Of a DNA stretch of 64,000 nt, positions 1-8,616 are shown piece by piece. The notes under the pieces are model-generated. The model ran no database searches. It worked only from the letters and a program-made list of their open reading frames with translations, and was not told where the DNA came from. Where the stretch lies: the NCBI RefSeq assembly GCF_000009625.1, contig NC_002678.2, forward strand, positions 5,612,001 through 5,676,000, given 5' to 3'. A program made the translations under genes and the position numbers. Numbering within the stretch: the stretch's first letter is position 1; each line of letters starts with the position of its first letter. The DNA comes from Mesorhizobium japonicum MAFF 303099 (GTDB lineage: Bacteria; Pseudomonadota; Alphaproteobacteria; Rhizobiales; Rhizobiaceae).

Positions 1-911
1 TCAACATCGCCGAACGGCGCCTGCCGCAGGACGGTCGCATGCGCATTGCCGTGCGCGGCCGCGACGTCGACCTGCGCGTCTCGGTCATTCCGTCCATTCA
101 CGGCGAGGCCATCGTGCTGCGCATTCTCGATCGCGCCGGCGTCGAACTGAAGCTGGAGAAGCTTGGCTTCGACGGCGCCGCGCAGGCCAAGATCCGCAAC
201 ATGTCGCAATCGGCCAATGGCATCGTGCTGATCACCGGTCCGACCGGCAGCGGCAAGACGACGACGCTGTACTCGATCCTTGCCGAGCGTTCGCGGCCGG
301 ACGTCAAGATCTTCACCGTCGAGGATCCGGTCGAGTACCGCATGGCCGGCATCACCCAGCTCCAGGTCAATCCTGCGATCGACCTCGACTTCGCCGCCGC
401 CTTGCGCTCGATCCTGCGCCAGGATCCCGACATCATCCTGCTCGGGGAAATCCGCGACCGCGAGACGGCGCAGGTCGCGGTCCAGGCGGCGCTGACCGGC
501 CATCTGGTGTTCTCCACACTGCACACCAACAGCGCCGCCGGCGCGCTGACGCGGCTGCGCGACATGGGCATCGACGGCTATCTGCTCGGCGCGACGATCC
601 GCGGCGTCATCGCGCAGCGGCTGTTGCGCCGTGTCTGCCCGACCTGCCGGGGCGCGGAGCAGACCGGTCCGGCCTGCCGCACCTGCAACGGCTCCGGCTA
701 CAGCGGCCGCACGGTGACCTATGAAATGCTGCAAGTGTCGCCGCGCATCGCCGAACTCATCGACCAGGGCGCCGGCGAAATGGAGATCGGCCGCATTGCC
801 GCCGAGGACGACCTGGTGCCGATGTCGGTCCACGCAACCGCCCTTGCCCGATCGCAGGTCACCACAATGGACGAGGTCCGCCGTGTCATCGATCTGGCGG
901 GAGCTGACTGA
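1..911 (+). CDS. gspE: Type II secretion ATPase GspE, C-terminal part (5' end outside window)
   Basis: Cytoplasmic hexameric ATPase that powers pseudopilus assembly in type II secretion. The frame is open from base 3 (reading NIAERRLPQDG), so the gene begins upstream of the window and ATG 39 is internal. Visible motifs are Walker A GPTGSGKTTTLYSI, an Asp box around VEDPVEYRM, Walker B DIILLGEIRD and a His box STLHTNSAAGAL. A CPTC...CRTC zinc knuckle follows; its Cys pairs are closer together than in many GspE proteins. The stop overlaps the gspF start (TGATG). Assignment to GspE rather than PilB rests on the pseudopilin genes that follow. Confidence 0.93.
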   Translation, partial: NIAERRLPQDGRMRIAVRGRDVDLRVSVIPSIHGEAIVLRILDRAGVELKLEKLGFDGAAQAKIRNMSQSANGIVLITGPTGSGKTTTLYSILAERSRPDVKIFTVEDPVEYRMAGITQLQVNPAIDLDFAAALRSILRQDPDIILLGEIRDRETAQVAVQAALTGHLVFSTLHTNSAAGALTRLRDMGIDGYLLGATIRGVIAQRLLRRVCPTCRGAEQTGPACRTCNGSGYSGRTVTYEMLQVSPRIAELIDQGAGEMEIGRIAAEDDLVPMSVHATALARSQVTTMDEVRRVIDLAGAD

Positions 912-2128
912 TGCCGGCCTTCGCCTATCGCGCCTACCTGGCCGACGGCTCGACGGAGGCCGGCGTTCTCGATGCGTCGACCAAACAGGACGCCGCCCGA
1001 AAACTGGCGCAGCAGGGTCGCCGGTCCTACCATCTTGCACCCGTGAACAGCGAAAGGCCGCAGCTTCGCCTGCCGGGCCGCAGCGCGCTGACGCTGACCC
1101 GCAGGGTCGACCTCAGCCGCTTGTTCTCCGAGCTTTCGGTTCTCCTGAACGCCGGCTTCACGGTCGACCGCGCCCTGGGCGCGGTCATTTCGGGCGAAGC
1201 CAACCGGCAGCGGCGCCAGCAACTGCAATCGGTGCTCGACCTGACGACCGGCGGCCGGCCGATCGCCGAAGCCTTTGCCGCACTGCCGGGCATCACGCCG
1301 GACGTTGCCGCCTTGCTTGCCAGCGGCGAGCGCAGCGGCAAGATGGCCTTTATCTGCCAGCGGCTGGCGGACACGTTCGAGGCGACGGCCAAGCGCCGCG
1401 CCGCGATCATCGAGGCGTTGGCCTATCCGGCCTTCCTGCTCCTGGTCATGAGCGGGGCACTCGTCATTCTGGCGACGGTCCTGGTGCCGGCGCTGGAGCC
1501 GATCTTCGAGGGCTCGTCGGCCCCCAAGCCCTTCACCATGACCATGCTTTCCGCCTTCGGCACGGTGTTCCGCGACTACCCCTTCGTTTTCCCGCTGGCG
1601 GCGGTGCTCGGCCTGCTTTGCTATCTCCTGCTGTCCCGTTCCGCCGGCGCCAGAAGACGGCTTTCGCACTGGCTGCTGCGGATCCCGCTGATCGGCGCGC
1701 TGGTCAGGGACGCGGTGATCGCGCGCTATCTCGAAACGCTTGCGCTGCTGCTCGGCAACGGCGTGGCGATGACCGAGGCGCTTGGCCTTGCCGCCAATGT
1801 TTCCAGGCAGAGTTCGTTGGCGACAAGCTTCGCATCGATCGAAGACAATGTCGCCAATGGCGCCCGCCTGCACGGCGCGATCGTCAAGGCAGGGATTTTC
1901 GACCACGCGACAATGTCGCTGGTCTCCCTTGGCGAAGAGGCCAATGCACTTCCCGTGGTGCTGGATCGCGCCGCTAAAATGCTTCAGCTGACGCTGACGC
2001 GGCGGATCGACACCGTGCTGAAGCTGCTGACGCCAGCGCTGACGATCTCGCTCGGTTTTCTCGTCGGCAGCCTGGTCATTTCGGTTATGACGACGATCCT
2101 CTCCATCAACGATCTGGCGCTGCAATGA
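911..2128 (+). CDS. gspF: Type II secretion inner-membrane platform protein GspF
   Basis: Polytopic inner-membrane protein that couples the GspE ATPase to the pseudopilus. It has 405 residues, the usual family length. An N-terminal AYRAYLADGSTEAGVLDA segment is followed by two repeated T2SSF domains. Hydrophobic segments lie near residues 175-200 (FLLLVMSGALVILATVLV), 218-238 and at the C-terminus (LGFLVGSLVISVMTTIL). The start overlaps the gspE stop by one base and the end overlaps the next pseudopilin gene by ATGA, so the genes are probably translationally coupled. Confidence 0.93.
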   Translation: MPAFAYRAYLADGSTEAGVLDASTKQDAARKLAQQGRRSYHLAPVNSERPQLRLPGRSALTLTRRVDLSRLFSELSVLLNAGFTVDRALGAVISGEANRQRRQQLQSVLDLTTGGRPIAEAFAALPGITPDVAALLASGERSGKMAFICQRLADTFEATAKRRAAIIEALAYPAFLLLVMSGALVILATVLVPALEPIFEGSSAPKPFTMTMLSAFGTVFRDYPFVFPLAAVLGLLCYLLLSRSAGARRRLSHWLLRIPLIGALVRDAVIARYLETLALLLGNGVAMTEALGLAANVSRQSSLATSFASIEDNVANGARLHGAIVKAGIFDHATMSLVSLGEEANALPVVLDRAAKMLQLTLTRRIDTVLKLLTPALTISLGFLVGSLVISVMTTILSINDLALQ

Positions 2129-2598
2129 CCGCCGCTCCCGCAGCCGACACGCAGGCACACGCGACGGCGGGGTTCACCCTGGTCGAGATGCTGGTGGTGC
2201 TGGCGATCATGGCGCTTGTCGCCGCCATCGCTGCACCGGGGCTGGTCAGCCACTATCGCACCAAGAGCCTGGAGACGGTGGCCGGCGAGATCACCATGCG
2301 GTTGCGCCTGTCGCGCACATCGGCCATCGCCACCGCCCGGCCGAAGCAGGTCCTTGTCGACCTGGGTAGCCGTGTTATCCGCTTCGGCGAACGAGACAGC
2401 CTGGCCTTGCCGGACGATGTCAAAATGACCGTCATCACCGGCCAGGAGACCGTCGTCGCCGACCGGCAGACGGTGCTCACCTTCCTTCCCGACGGCCGCG
2501 CTTCCGGCATGGACATGGCGCTGCAGCGGAAAGGACGGACCGCGCGTATCGCGGTCAACTGGCTGACAGGGCTTCCGACATGGCGAACCCTGCCATGA
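2125..2598 (+). CDS. gspH: Type II secretion minor pseudopilin GspH
   Basis: Minor pseudopilin of the T2SS pseudopilus. The type-IV prepilin motif AGFTLVEMLVVLAIMALVAA places the peptidase cleavage after Gly16, with Glu at mature position +5 and a hydrophobic helix behind it. The 157-residue length, the beta-rich C-terminus and its position directly after gspF fit GspH. It starts in an ATGA overlap with gspF. GspG could share the helix, but the clear GspG homologue is at 3690-4160 on the other strand. Confidence 0.82.
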   Translation: MTAAPAADTQAHATAGFTLVEMLVVLAIMALVAAIAAPGLVSHYRTKSLETVAGEITMRLRLSRTSAIATARPKQVLVDLGSRVIRFGERDSLALPDDVKMTVITGQETVVADRQTVLTFLPDGRASGMDMALQRKGRTARIAVNWLTGLPTWRTLP

Positions 2599-2954
2599 CT
2601 GGGCCATTGCCCCAATCCTCATCCGAAGATGGATTCTCGATCCTGGAGATGATCGTCGCCATGACGATCCTGGCGCTCGTGCTGGGCATCGCCAGCCAGT
2701 CGATCGTGCTGGCCAGCCGCAGCATTGCCGCGGCCAAGCGCCAGGTCGAAGCGGCCAGAACGGTTCGCATGATGCTGGCCGACTACGAGGCCCGGGCACA
2801 AACCACGGCACAACCGGGCTGGACCCTGAAGACCCGCACGATAGACGTCGCGAAGGCGAAAGTGACCGCCGTTCTCATCGAGAAGCAGGGCGGCGCGTTT
2901 CCAAGCGGGCCGTTTCTGACCTTTGTGCCGGCGCGAGGCCCGGCTGCGCCATGA
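2580..2954 (+). CDS. gspI: Type II secretion minor pseudopilin GspI
   Basis: Minor pseudopilin forming part of the pseudopilus tip. The prepilin motif DGFSILEMIVAMTILALVLG gives cleavage after Gly18 and Glu at +5. At 124 residues it is the size of GspI. The chosen start has an AGGG eight bases upstream and lies 19 bases inside gspH. An alternative ATG at 2595 would form the ATGA overlap seen at other junctions here but has no visible ribosome-binding site. The end overlaps gspJ by ATGA. Confidence 0.82.
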   Translation: MANPAMTGPLPQSSSEDGFSILEMIVAMTILALVLGIASQSIVLASRSIAAAKRQVEAARTVRMMLADYEARAQTTAQPGWTLKTRTIDVAKAKVTAVLIEKQGGAFPSGPFLTFVPARGPAAP

Positions 2955-3670
2955 GCTGGATGTTCTCCCGCGCTCGGGCGAAGGCCCGCGCCGTTCGCCG
3001 CCATCTTGCAGGTGCTGCTTCATCAAGCGTCAATGCGCATCCGCAATCCTCGGGGCCGGTGGCGGGTTTCGCGCTCATCGATGTGTTGGTGGGGCTGGCG
3101 CTGATCGGCGTCATCACGTCGCTGATGATGGTCTTTCTCGGCCAGGCTCGAACGATGATGCGCATCGAAAAGGCAACCGAGTTCCAGATGGAGGTCGACG
3201 CCGCATCGCGGTTTCTCGAGACGGCGATCAGCCATGCCGAGGCCTTGCCCCTGTCGAAATCGTCGCCGGACCAAGTGCTCTATCTCAGCGGCGATGGTGC
3301 CTGGGTCGAGTTCAATGCCGTTCAGGCGATCGGCTTCAAATCCTCCGCATTGCGCGAAATCACCGTTTCGCTTGCCGACGGGGGCCAGACGGGGGCGGCG
3401 CTGGCCATCGTCCAGAAAACGCGGCGCGGCAGCAAACCTGGTGCAGCGGTGTCGAGCGAACCGGTGCGGCTGATCGGCGGCGTGAGTGCCATGAAATTCG
3501 AATATCTAGACAACGCGCTGGCGCCGCCATCGTGGCTGCCGGGCTGGAATGCGCCGCGGCAACTGCCCGCCGCCGTGCGCTTCACCCTCTCGGTGGTGCG
3601 CGATGGCGCGGCCTATTCGTCGCGCGGGTTTGCCCGCCTCGATCTTGCCGGCACCCCTCGCACGAATTGA
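2951..3670 (+). CDS. gspJ: Type II secretion minor pseudopilin GspJ
   Basis: Larger minor pseudopilin (239 residues), placed by its position after gspI and by its length. A long basic leader precedes the prepilin-like motif VAGFALIDVLVGLALIGVI, giving cleavage after Gly39. Position +5, normally Glu and used for subunit registration and methylation, is Asp44 here. It is the last + strand gene of the cluster. No gspK, L or M follows: the next genes converge from the opposite strand. GspK is an alternative, but those are usually over 300 residues. Confidence 0.75.
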   Translation: MSWMFSRARAKARAVRRHLAGAASSSVNAHPQSSGPVAGFALIDVLVGLALIGVITSLMMVFLGQARTMMRIEKATEFQMEVDAASRFLETAISHAEALPLSKSSPDQVLYLSGDGAWVEFNAVQAIGFKSSALREITVSLADGGQTGAALAIVQKTRRGSKPGAAVSSEPVRLIGGVSAMKFEYLDNALAPPSWLPGWNAPRQLPAAVRFTLSVVRDGAAYSSRGFARLDLAGTPRTN

Positions 3671-3689
3671 GCGCTCTCTCCGGTCGCCG

Positions 3690-4160
3690 TCAGTTGGTGA
3701 CGTCCTGGTCCTCGCCGGTTCCGTCGGGCTTGCCGTCCTTGCCAAGGCTGCGGATGACCACGCCGCTGGCATCGGCCTTCACTTCGTAGGAGTAGGGCCT
3801 GCCCCATGGATCCTTCAGGCCGGTACTTCCCTTGAGATAAGGCCCGTTCCAGCGCGTTTCACCGGCAGGCTGCGCGACCAGGGCGTTGAGGCCCTCTTCG
3901 TTGGTCGGATATTTCGCATTGTCGACATAGTAGAGTTCGAGCGCGCTTTCGATGTTGCGGATCTGCGCCTTGGCCGCATTGGTCCTGGCCGCGCCGAGAT
4001 AGCGCAGCACCTGTGGCGCCGCCAGCGTGGCGATCAGTGCGATGATGGCAAGCACGACCAGAAGCTCGACCAGGGTGAAACCGCCTTCGCGATCGTCGCG
4101 AGCGCGGCCCGTTTTTTCGGAGGATTGAAGTCTTTCGGAGGGTTGAAGAAAGCGCATCAT
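3690..4160 (-). CDS. gspG: Type II secretion major pseudopilin GspG
   Basis: Major subunit of the pseudopilus. The motif EGGFTLVELLVVLAIIALIA puts prepilin cleavage after Gly27 with Glu at +5. The C-terminal domain has the GspG hallmarks YPTNEEGLNALV, WNGPYLKG and DPWGRPYSY. The start at 4160 is chosen because its ATG overlaps the stop of the prepilin peptidase gene (TGATG); a longer frame reaching 4361 only shadows that gene. Mature length is about 129 residues, normal for the family. Confidence 0.92.
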   Translation of the reverse strand: MMRFLQPSERLQSSEKTGRARDDREGGFTLVELLVVLAIIALIATLAAPQVLRYLGAARTNAAKAQIRNIESALELYYVDNAKYPTNEEGLNALVAQPAGETRWNGPYLKGSTGLKDPWGRPYSYEVKADASGVVIRSLGKDGKPDGTGEDQDVTN

Positions 4161-4660
4161 CAGAGCAGTCCCATGTCTAGACCTGCAAATTGCTCCAGCG
4201 CCCAGCTTGCGCCGAGGCCGATGGCGATGAACGGACCGAAGGCGACGCGGGCCCGCGCCGCCGCCGGCCCCGTCGCGACCACCTGGCCGCCGACGAACAG
4301 CAAAGCGCTGGCGCTGGCGATGAACAGCAGCACCGGCAACAGCAGCGGGCTGATCCAGCATGAAGCGGCCGCCAGCATCTTGACGTCGCCGAGGCCGAGG
4401 CCGATGCGTCCGGTCATGAGGAAATGGCCGCGCCTCAGCAGCCAGGCGGCGGCGAAGGTCGCGGCGGCGAAGAGCAGGCGCTGCGGCATTGCGTCGGCGT
4501 CGGCCGCCAGCTGATAGGAAAGGCCGATCCCGGCGAGCGCCAGGTTGAGCCCGTCCGGGATGATCTGCCGGCGGAAATCGGCGATCGAAATGGCGCCAAG
4601 CACAACCGCCAGGGCGATCGTCGCGGCAAGCACGAGAGAGGGGTGCGTCACCATCGTCAA
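4160..4660 (-). CDS. Prepilin peptidase (A24 aspartic protease), single-domain
   Basis: Integral-membrane aspartic protease that cleaves the leader peptides of the pseudopilins in this cluster. The two catalytic Asp motifs are visible: ADFRRQIIPDGLN (Asp28) and GLGLGDVKM (Asp92), within several hydrophobic segments. At 166 residues it lacks the N-terminal N-methyltransferase domain and zinc Cys motif of full-length GspO/PilD, as in compact CpaA/TadV-like forms. It lies between gspD and gspG on the - strand and overlaps both by a few bases. Confidence 0.88.
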   Translation of the reverse strand: MTMVTHPSLVLAATIALAVVLGAISIADFRRQIIPDGLNLALAGIGLSYQLAADADAMPQRLLFAAATFAAAWLLRRGHFLMTGRIGLGLGDVKMLAAASCWISPLLLPVLLFIASASALLFVGGQVVATGPAAARARVAFGPFIAIGLGASWALEQFAGLDMGLL

Positions 4661-6783
4661 TACGCCAGCCTCTTCAAATCCTGCTGCAGCTTGGTGCCGC
4701 CGCGCCGCTTCTGGATCGGCGTCTGCAGGCTGATCTTGCCGCGGAATTCGTCGGTCACCTCGCGGGCTTCGTTGATATCACGCACGACATGTGGCCGGAT
4801 GAAGATAATCAATTCGGTCCGTCTGATCGTGTCGTCCTTTTGCTTGAACGCATTGCCGAGTATAGGGATGTCGCCGAGGATCGGCACCTGGCTGCGGTCG
4901 ACACTGTTGTTCTGCTGGATGAGGCCGCCCAGCGCCAGGCTCTCGCCGTCATTGACCAGCACGCGCGTCTGGACCTTGCGCTGCTGGATGGTTGGCGAGT
5001 CGATATCGGAACTGTCCGTCTTGGTGACGTTGCTGACCTCCTGCTGGATGTCGAGCATGACCCTGCCGGCATTGTTGATGCGCGGCGTCACCGTCAGGAT
5101 GACGCCGGTATCCTTCATCTGGACCGAGTTGATGATCGGCGCGCTGCCGTTGCCGGTGTCCTGCGATTGCTGGGTCAGGATCGGCACCTGGTCGCCGACC
5201 TGCAGGATCGCCTTCTGGTTGTTGAGCGCCATGATGGTGGGCGCCGAAATGACGTTGACGTCGGTGATCTTGGAAAGCGCGTTCAGCGTCACCTGGATGT
5301 TGTCGGTTGCATAGCTCCAGTTGAAGCCGGGCAGGGTGGCCGCCGCGGCGGCCTTGGCCACGTCGGTCACGGAGACCTTGGTACCGCCATTCTCGAAGAA
5401 CCAGCGCAGGCCGTATTTCAAATCGTCGTTGAGCGTGACTTCGGCGATCACCGCTTCCAGCATGACTTGCGTCGGCAGCACGTCGACCTTGGACAGGATC
5501 TGCTCGATGCGCTGGTAGTCGCGCGCCGTGGTCTGGATCAGCAGCGCATTGTTCTCGACATCGGCGACGACAGTGGCATGGGCGGGCGCCTGATTGTCCT
5601 GCTGAGGCAGCGAGGGCGAAGGCCCGGTCAGCGGCGCCGGTGTGACGCCGTCCGACTGCATGGCGATCGGCGTCTGGTCGGGCGCCACGTTCGAGCCGCC
5701 CGATTGGCCTTCGGTCTTCACCGTGGTGCCGAGAACCGAACTCAGCACCGATGCCAGTTCCTTGGCCGGCCGGTTCTGGATCTGGTAGACGAAGAGCTGG
5801 CTTTCATTGGTCTCGGCCAGCCTGTCGAGCTTGTTGATCCAGGTTGCCGCGCGCGCCAGATAGGCCGGGCGCGAGGTGATCACCAGCACCGAATTCAGCC
5901 TGTCGTTGGGGATGAACTGGATGAGCTTGGCGCCTGGCCCTTCCTTGGTGCCGAAGATCGAATCGAGTTCGGCGGCGACCGCTTCCGGCTTGGAGGTCTT
6001 CAAGGGGTGCAGCGCCACCGACATGCCGCGCATCCAGTCGACATCGAACACCGAGACCGCTTCGCGGATGGCATTGAGGTCGCTGTCGCTGCCGGCGACG
6101 GTGATGATGTTGCGGGTGGAATCGACGCGCAGCACCGAGCCCTGGCGGGTGATCGGTTCCAGAATGGTCTTCATCTCGTCGGCGGCGATGAATTGCAGCT
6201 GCAGCACCTGCACCTTGACGCCGGGACCGGACGGTGAGGTCGACGGCACGCTGACCGGCGGAGTGCTGGCCATGATCTCCGACAGCGGCACGATCTGGTA
6301 GGTGCCGGCGCGGCTGGTGATGCCGGCGGCGTTCACCGCCAGCGCCGATTGCAGGATGTCGACCAGCGCGTCCTGCGACACCGGCTGCGAGGTCTGCAGC
6401 GTCACCGTGCCCTGCACGCGCGGGTCGACGATGTAGTTGAGGTGCAGCGCGTCGCCCAGCACCGCCTTGGCCGCGTCGGCGATCGGCGCGTTGACCAGGT
6501 TGAGCTCGAACTTGCCGGAGCCGTCGCTCGTCACCTTGGTGACCGGGGCGCCCGACGAGACGAACTGGCCAGTGCCCTGATATTGCGCGCCGTTGAAGCG
6601 CTGTGCCGCGCTCGACGCCGAAGTGACGGCGGCAGGCCCGCTATAGCCCGCCCGCAGCGGCGAGTTCTTGGCGTGCAGGCTGTCGATGGTCTCGGTGAAG
6701 AAGTCCTTGCCCGGCGCGGAGGTGCAGCCGGCAACAGCCAGCAGCGTGAACAACACGACGCAATGACTCGGCTTGCTCGACAT
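4657..6783 (-). CDS. gspD: Type II secretion outer-membrane secretin GspD
   Basis: Multimeric outer-membrane channel of the T2SS, 708 residues. The N-terminus is a lipoprotein signal with lipobox LLAVAGC (Cys20). An N0 domain follows (FELNLVNAPIADAAKAVLGD), then N1-N3 repeats such as VKVQVLQLQFIAADEMKTIL. The C-terminal secretin domain contains VPILTQQSQDTGNG and ALGGLIQQNNSVDRSQVPILGDIPILG. The own lipid anchor may remove the need for a pilotin; none is seen nearby. It is the first gene of the gspD-peptidase-gspG operon that converges on gspE-J. Confidence 0.93.
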   Translation of the reverse strand: MSSKPSHCVVLFTLLAVAGCTSAPGKDFFTETIDSLHAKNSPLRAGYSGPAAVTSASSAAQRFNGAQYQGTGQFVSSGAPVTKVTSDGSGKFELNLVNAPIADAAKAVLGDALHLNYIVDPRVQGTVTLQTSQPVSQDALVDILQSALAVNAAGITSRAGTYQIVPLSEIMASTPPVSVPSTSPSGPGVKVQVLQLQFIAADEMKTILEPITRQGSVLRVDSTRNIITVAGSDSDLNAIREAVSVFDVDWMRGMSVALHPLKTSKPEAVAAELDSIFGTKEGPGAKLIQFIPNDRLNSVLVITSRPAYLARAATWINKLDRLAETNESQLFVYQIQNRPAKELASVLSSVLGTTVKTEGQSGGSNVAPDQTPIAMQSDGVTPAPLTGPSPSLPQQDNQAPAHATVVADVENNALLIQTTARDYQRIEQILSKVDVLPTQVMLEAVIAEVTLNDDLKYGLRWFFENGGTKVSVTDVAKAAAAATLPGFNWSYATDNIQVTLNALSKITDVNVISAPTIMALNNQKAILQVGDQVPILTQQSQDTGNGSAPIINSVQMKDTGVILTVTPRINNAGRVMLDIQQEVSNVTKTDSSDIDSPTIQQRKVQTRVLVNDGESLALGGLIQQNNSVDRSQVPILGDIPILGNAFKQKDDTIRRTELIIFIRPHVVRDINEAREVTDEFRGKISLQTPIQKRRGGTKLQQDLKRLAY

Positions 6784-7038
6784 CCACCCGATTCCCCAAG
6801 AGCCTCAGTCTAGGGCTTCTTGCAAGCCGATGTCGGGAATGATGGCGGTGTTTGGGGTCTATCCACAGGGTAGGTGGGTTGTGGGCTGCTGGGGTAGGGT
6901 GGGAGCGTCAGCGATCGGGATATCGATTGAGGACGCTTGAATTCCGGCAGAGCAGATTGGTCTCGTCCGGCACTGCTTTGGACTACAGAGGCGGCGTGGC
7001 TTTAGCGGCTCAGGTGGTCGAGACGGTCTGGCAATAAA

Positions 7039-7367
7039 TGCACTGTCACCGTAATTCGCGGTGCACCTTGGCGAGTGCGCGGCGCAGGCCGCCGGGATCG
7101 GCCGGCGTCAGGATCAAATGCACATGGTTCGGCATCAGGCACCATGCCCAGATGCCGACATTGGCGGCACGGCAATGCTCGGCCAGCAGGGTCTTGTAGA
7201 GCGCGTAGTCCTCGGGCGTGAAGAACACCTTGGCCCGCCTGTTGCCGCGTTGCGTCACGTGATGCGGCAGACCGGGAACGACGATGCGGGCAAGGCGAGC
7301 CATGCGGTCGATCTACGCGCGGCGATAGCCAGACGAACAGGGTAAAAAGTGCACTGTCACCGTAATT
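7039..7367 (-). mobile_element. RAYT element copy 1, internally deleted
   Basis: Remnant of the RAYT element found four times between 7039 and 11424. Here two copies of GTGCACTGTCACCGTAATT lie in the same orientation (7039-7056, lacking the first base, and 7349-7367). In the other copies they are inverted. The transposase is cut after residue 82 and runs straight into the terminal repeat, so the distal two thirds of the element has been lost. A degenerate extra repeat lies at 7382-7400. Confidence 0.8.
7046..7303 (-). pseudogene. RAYT (REP-associated Y1/HUH transposase), 5' fragment
   Basis: N-terminal fragment of 85 residues of a REP-associated tyrosine transposase. It keeps HHVTQRGN and the metal-binding HUH motif LMPNHVHLI. 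It ends at AKVHR, just before the position of the catalytic Tyr helix (AYAGIIHARQKK in the other copies), so it cannot be active. It is about 90% identical by eye to the copies at 7880, 9075 and 10700. Confidence 0.85.
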
Positions 7368-7399
7368 TCCGCATTCAAATAGTGCACTCTCGTCGTAAT

Positions 7400-7747
7400 T
7401 TATTCTCCAATTAGCCACCAATGGTAGGTAATTTCTGGGGTGAAGGTAATTAAGGCTTCAGAGACGACGTCATGAATATTAAATACGACACGCAGGCCAC
7501 TTTCCCCGTTCTGACCTTGAGTTATTTCAATGAGATTTACCTTCTCGGATGATATAGTGCCAAATATATTGCCTGCTATGCGAGTGGAAATCTGAAAAGA
7601 TTTTGAAACATCGCTAAAAGAAACCTCCGCTTCCAACGGGCCAGTATTCGATCGAAAAACATATCGCACATATGATGTGCTTGGGTCTTCATCCTCTGGC
7701 TCGAGACCAAATGCAGCTAGAAATTCCAACTTGTCGGGAAATTTCAT
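7400..7747 (-). CDS. Putative orphan immunity protein (115 aa)
   Basis: I do not recognise this family. It is a small acidic, soluble protein without signal peptide or membrane segment, and its base composition is more AT-rich than the surrounding chromosome. Its ATG overlaps by ATGA the stop of an upstream open tail (7744-7861) that looks like the end of a lost toxin, the usual toxin-immunity junction. It is the most distal of four such genes downstream of the Rhs gene. The immunity role is inferred from context only. Confidence 0.6.
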   Translation of the reverse strand: MKFPDKLEFLAAFGLEPEDEDPSTSYVRYVFRSNTGPLEAEVSFSDVSKSFQISTRIAGNIFGTISSEKVNLIEITQGQNGESGLRVVFNIHDVVSEALITFTPEITYHWWLIGE

Positions 7748-7861
7748 TCCGTTGTCCTCTTGCCCATATGGGTAATCATCGTCGAAAACTGTCGAGTCCC
7801 GTCGTCCATGACACGAAATGTTGACTCTGCCTTTGCAGCCTTTCCCGATGGTCCCATAATG
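7744..7861 (-). pseudogene. Residual toxin C-terminal tail, cut by RAYT copy 2
   Basis: Reading - strand from the RAYT terminal repeat, one frame stays open for about 38 codons, includes STFRVMDDGTRQFSTMI and ends in TGA overlapping the ATG of the 115-residue gene as ATGA. No ribosome-binding site or sensible start is seen, so this is read as the 3' end of a toxin whose remainder was replaced by the transposase element. It is too short to name a family. Confidence 0.45.
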
Positions 7862-8604
7862 AATTACGGTGACAGTGCACTAATTTTGCCCCGCCGCCCC
7901 CCGCTTTCCTGGTTTTAAGGCTCTTCCAGTTTGCCCGGCAATCTGACCAAGAAACACCTCGTCGCCCACCGGTCGGCCGATGCTCTCGGCCTGGCGCAGC
8001 GCGTCGAAGGCCGCGACATCCGTCTCGACCAGGTCGAACAGCCCGCTCGATGATGGCAGACGGTCCCGCATTGGCTGCAGATCGGTGACGCCATCGGGCT
8101 CGCCCGTCAGATGCGCCTGGGCGCTTGACCAGGGCCAATCGGTCGCCTGTTTCGCCAGCCCTGCGCGCACCGGATTCAGTCCGACATAGCGCACCGCCGA
8201 CAGGAGGTGGTCCTCGTCCATCGCGACGGCGCCGAAGCGACCTTGCCAGAAATGTCCGGTTTTCTTCTGCCGCGCATGGATGATGCCGGCATAGGCGCGA
8301 TGCAGCTTGGCGAGCGCGCGCCGCAGGCCGTCAAGATCGGCCGGCGTCAGGATCAGGTGCACTTGGTTCGGCATAAGGCACCATGCCCAGATGCCGACAT
8401 TGGCGGCGCGGCAATGCTCGACCAACAGGTTGTTGTAGAGCGCGTAGTCCTCGGGCGTGAAAAACACTTTGGCCCGCCCGTTGCCGCGTTGCGTCACGTG
8501 ATGCGGCAGACCGGGAACGACAATGCGAGCAAGGCGAGCCATGCGGTTAATCTACGCACGGCGACAGCTGAGTGAATAGGTAAAAGTGCACTGTCACCGT
8601 AATT
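7862..8604 (-). mobile_element. RAYT element copy 2 with 19-bp terminal inverted repeats
   Basis: A 743-bp unit bounded by AATTACGGTGACAGTGCAC (7862-7880) and its exact inverse GTGCACTGTCACCGTAATT (8586-8604). It contains one RAYT gene, whose stop codon overlaps the left repeat. The same boundary repeats recur at 9057-9075/9765-9783 and 10682-10700/11409-11424, which defines the element. Confidence 0.85.
7880..8542 (-). CDS. RAYT (Y1/HUH) transposase, HUH motif mutated
   Basis: Single-strand DNA transposase of the RAYT group, 220 residues, full length. Motifs are HHVTQRGN near the N-terminus, a Tyr-containing helix AYAGIIHARQKKTGHFWQGRF, and YVGLNPVRAGL. The metal-binding motif that reads MPNHVHL in sister copies is MPNQVHL here, so the first His of HUH is Gln. 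Loss of this ligand should abolish nicking. The start is the ATG at 8542 (MARLARIVVPGLPHHV). Confidence 0.88.
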   Translation of the reverse strand: MARLARIVVPGLPHHVTQRGNGRAKVFFTPEDYALYNNLLVEHCRAANVGIWAWCLMPNQVHLILTPADLDGLRRALAKLHRAYAGIIHARQKKTGHFWQGRFGAVAMDEDHLLSAVRYVGLNPVRAGLAKQATDWPWSSAQAHLTGEPDGVTDLQPMRDRLPSSSGLFDLVETDVAAFDALRQAESIGRPVGDEVFLGQIAGQTGRALKPGKRGAAGQN

Positions 8605-8616
8605 CCCGCTAAGAGT

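Noticed and set aside
4789..6237. 482-codon + strand frame opposite gspD
   Set aside because: Shadow of the secretin gene; Arg/Asp-rich composition and no motif or ribosome-binding site.
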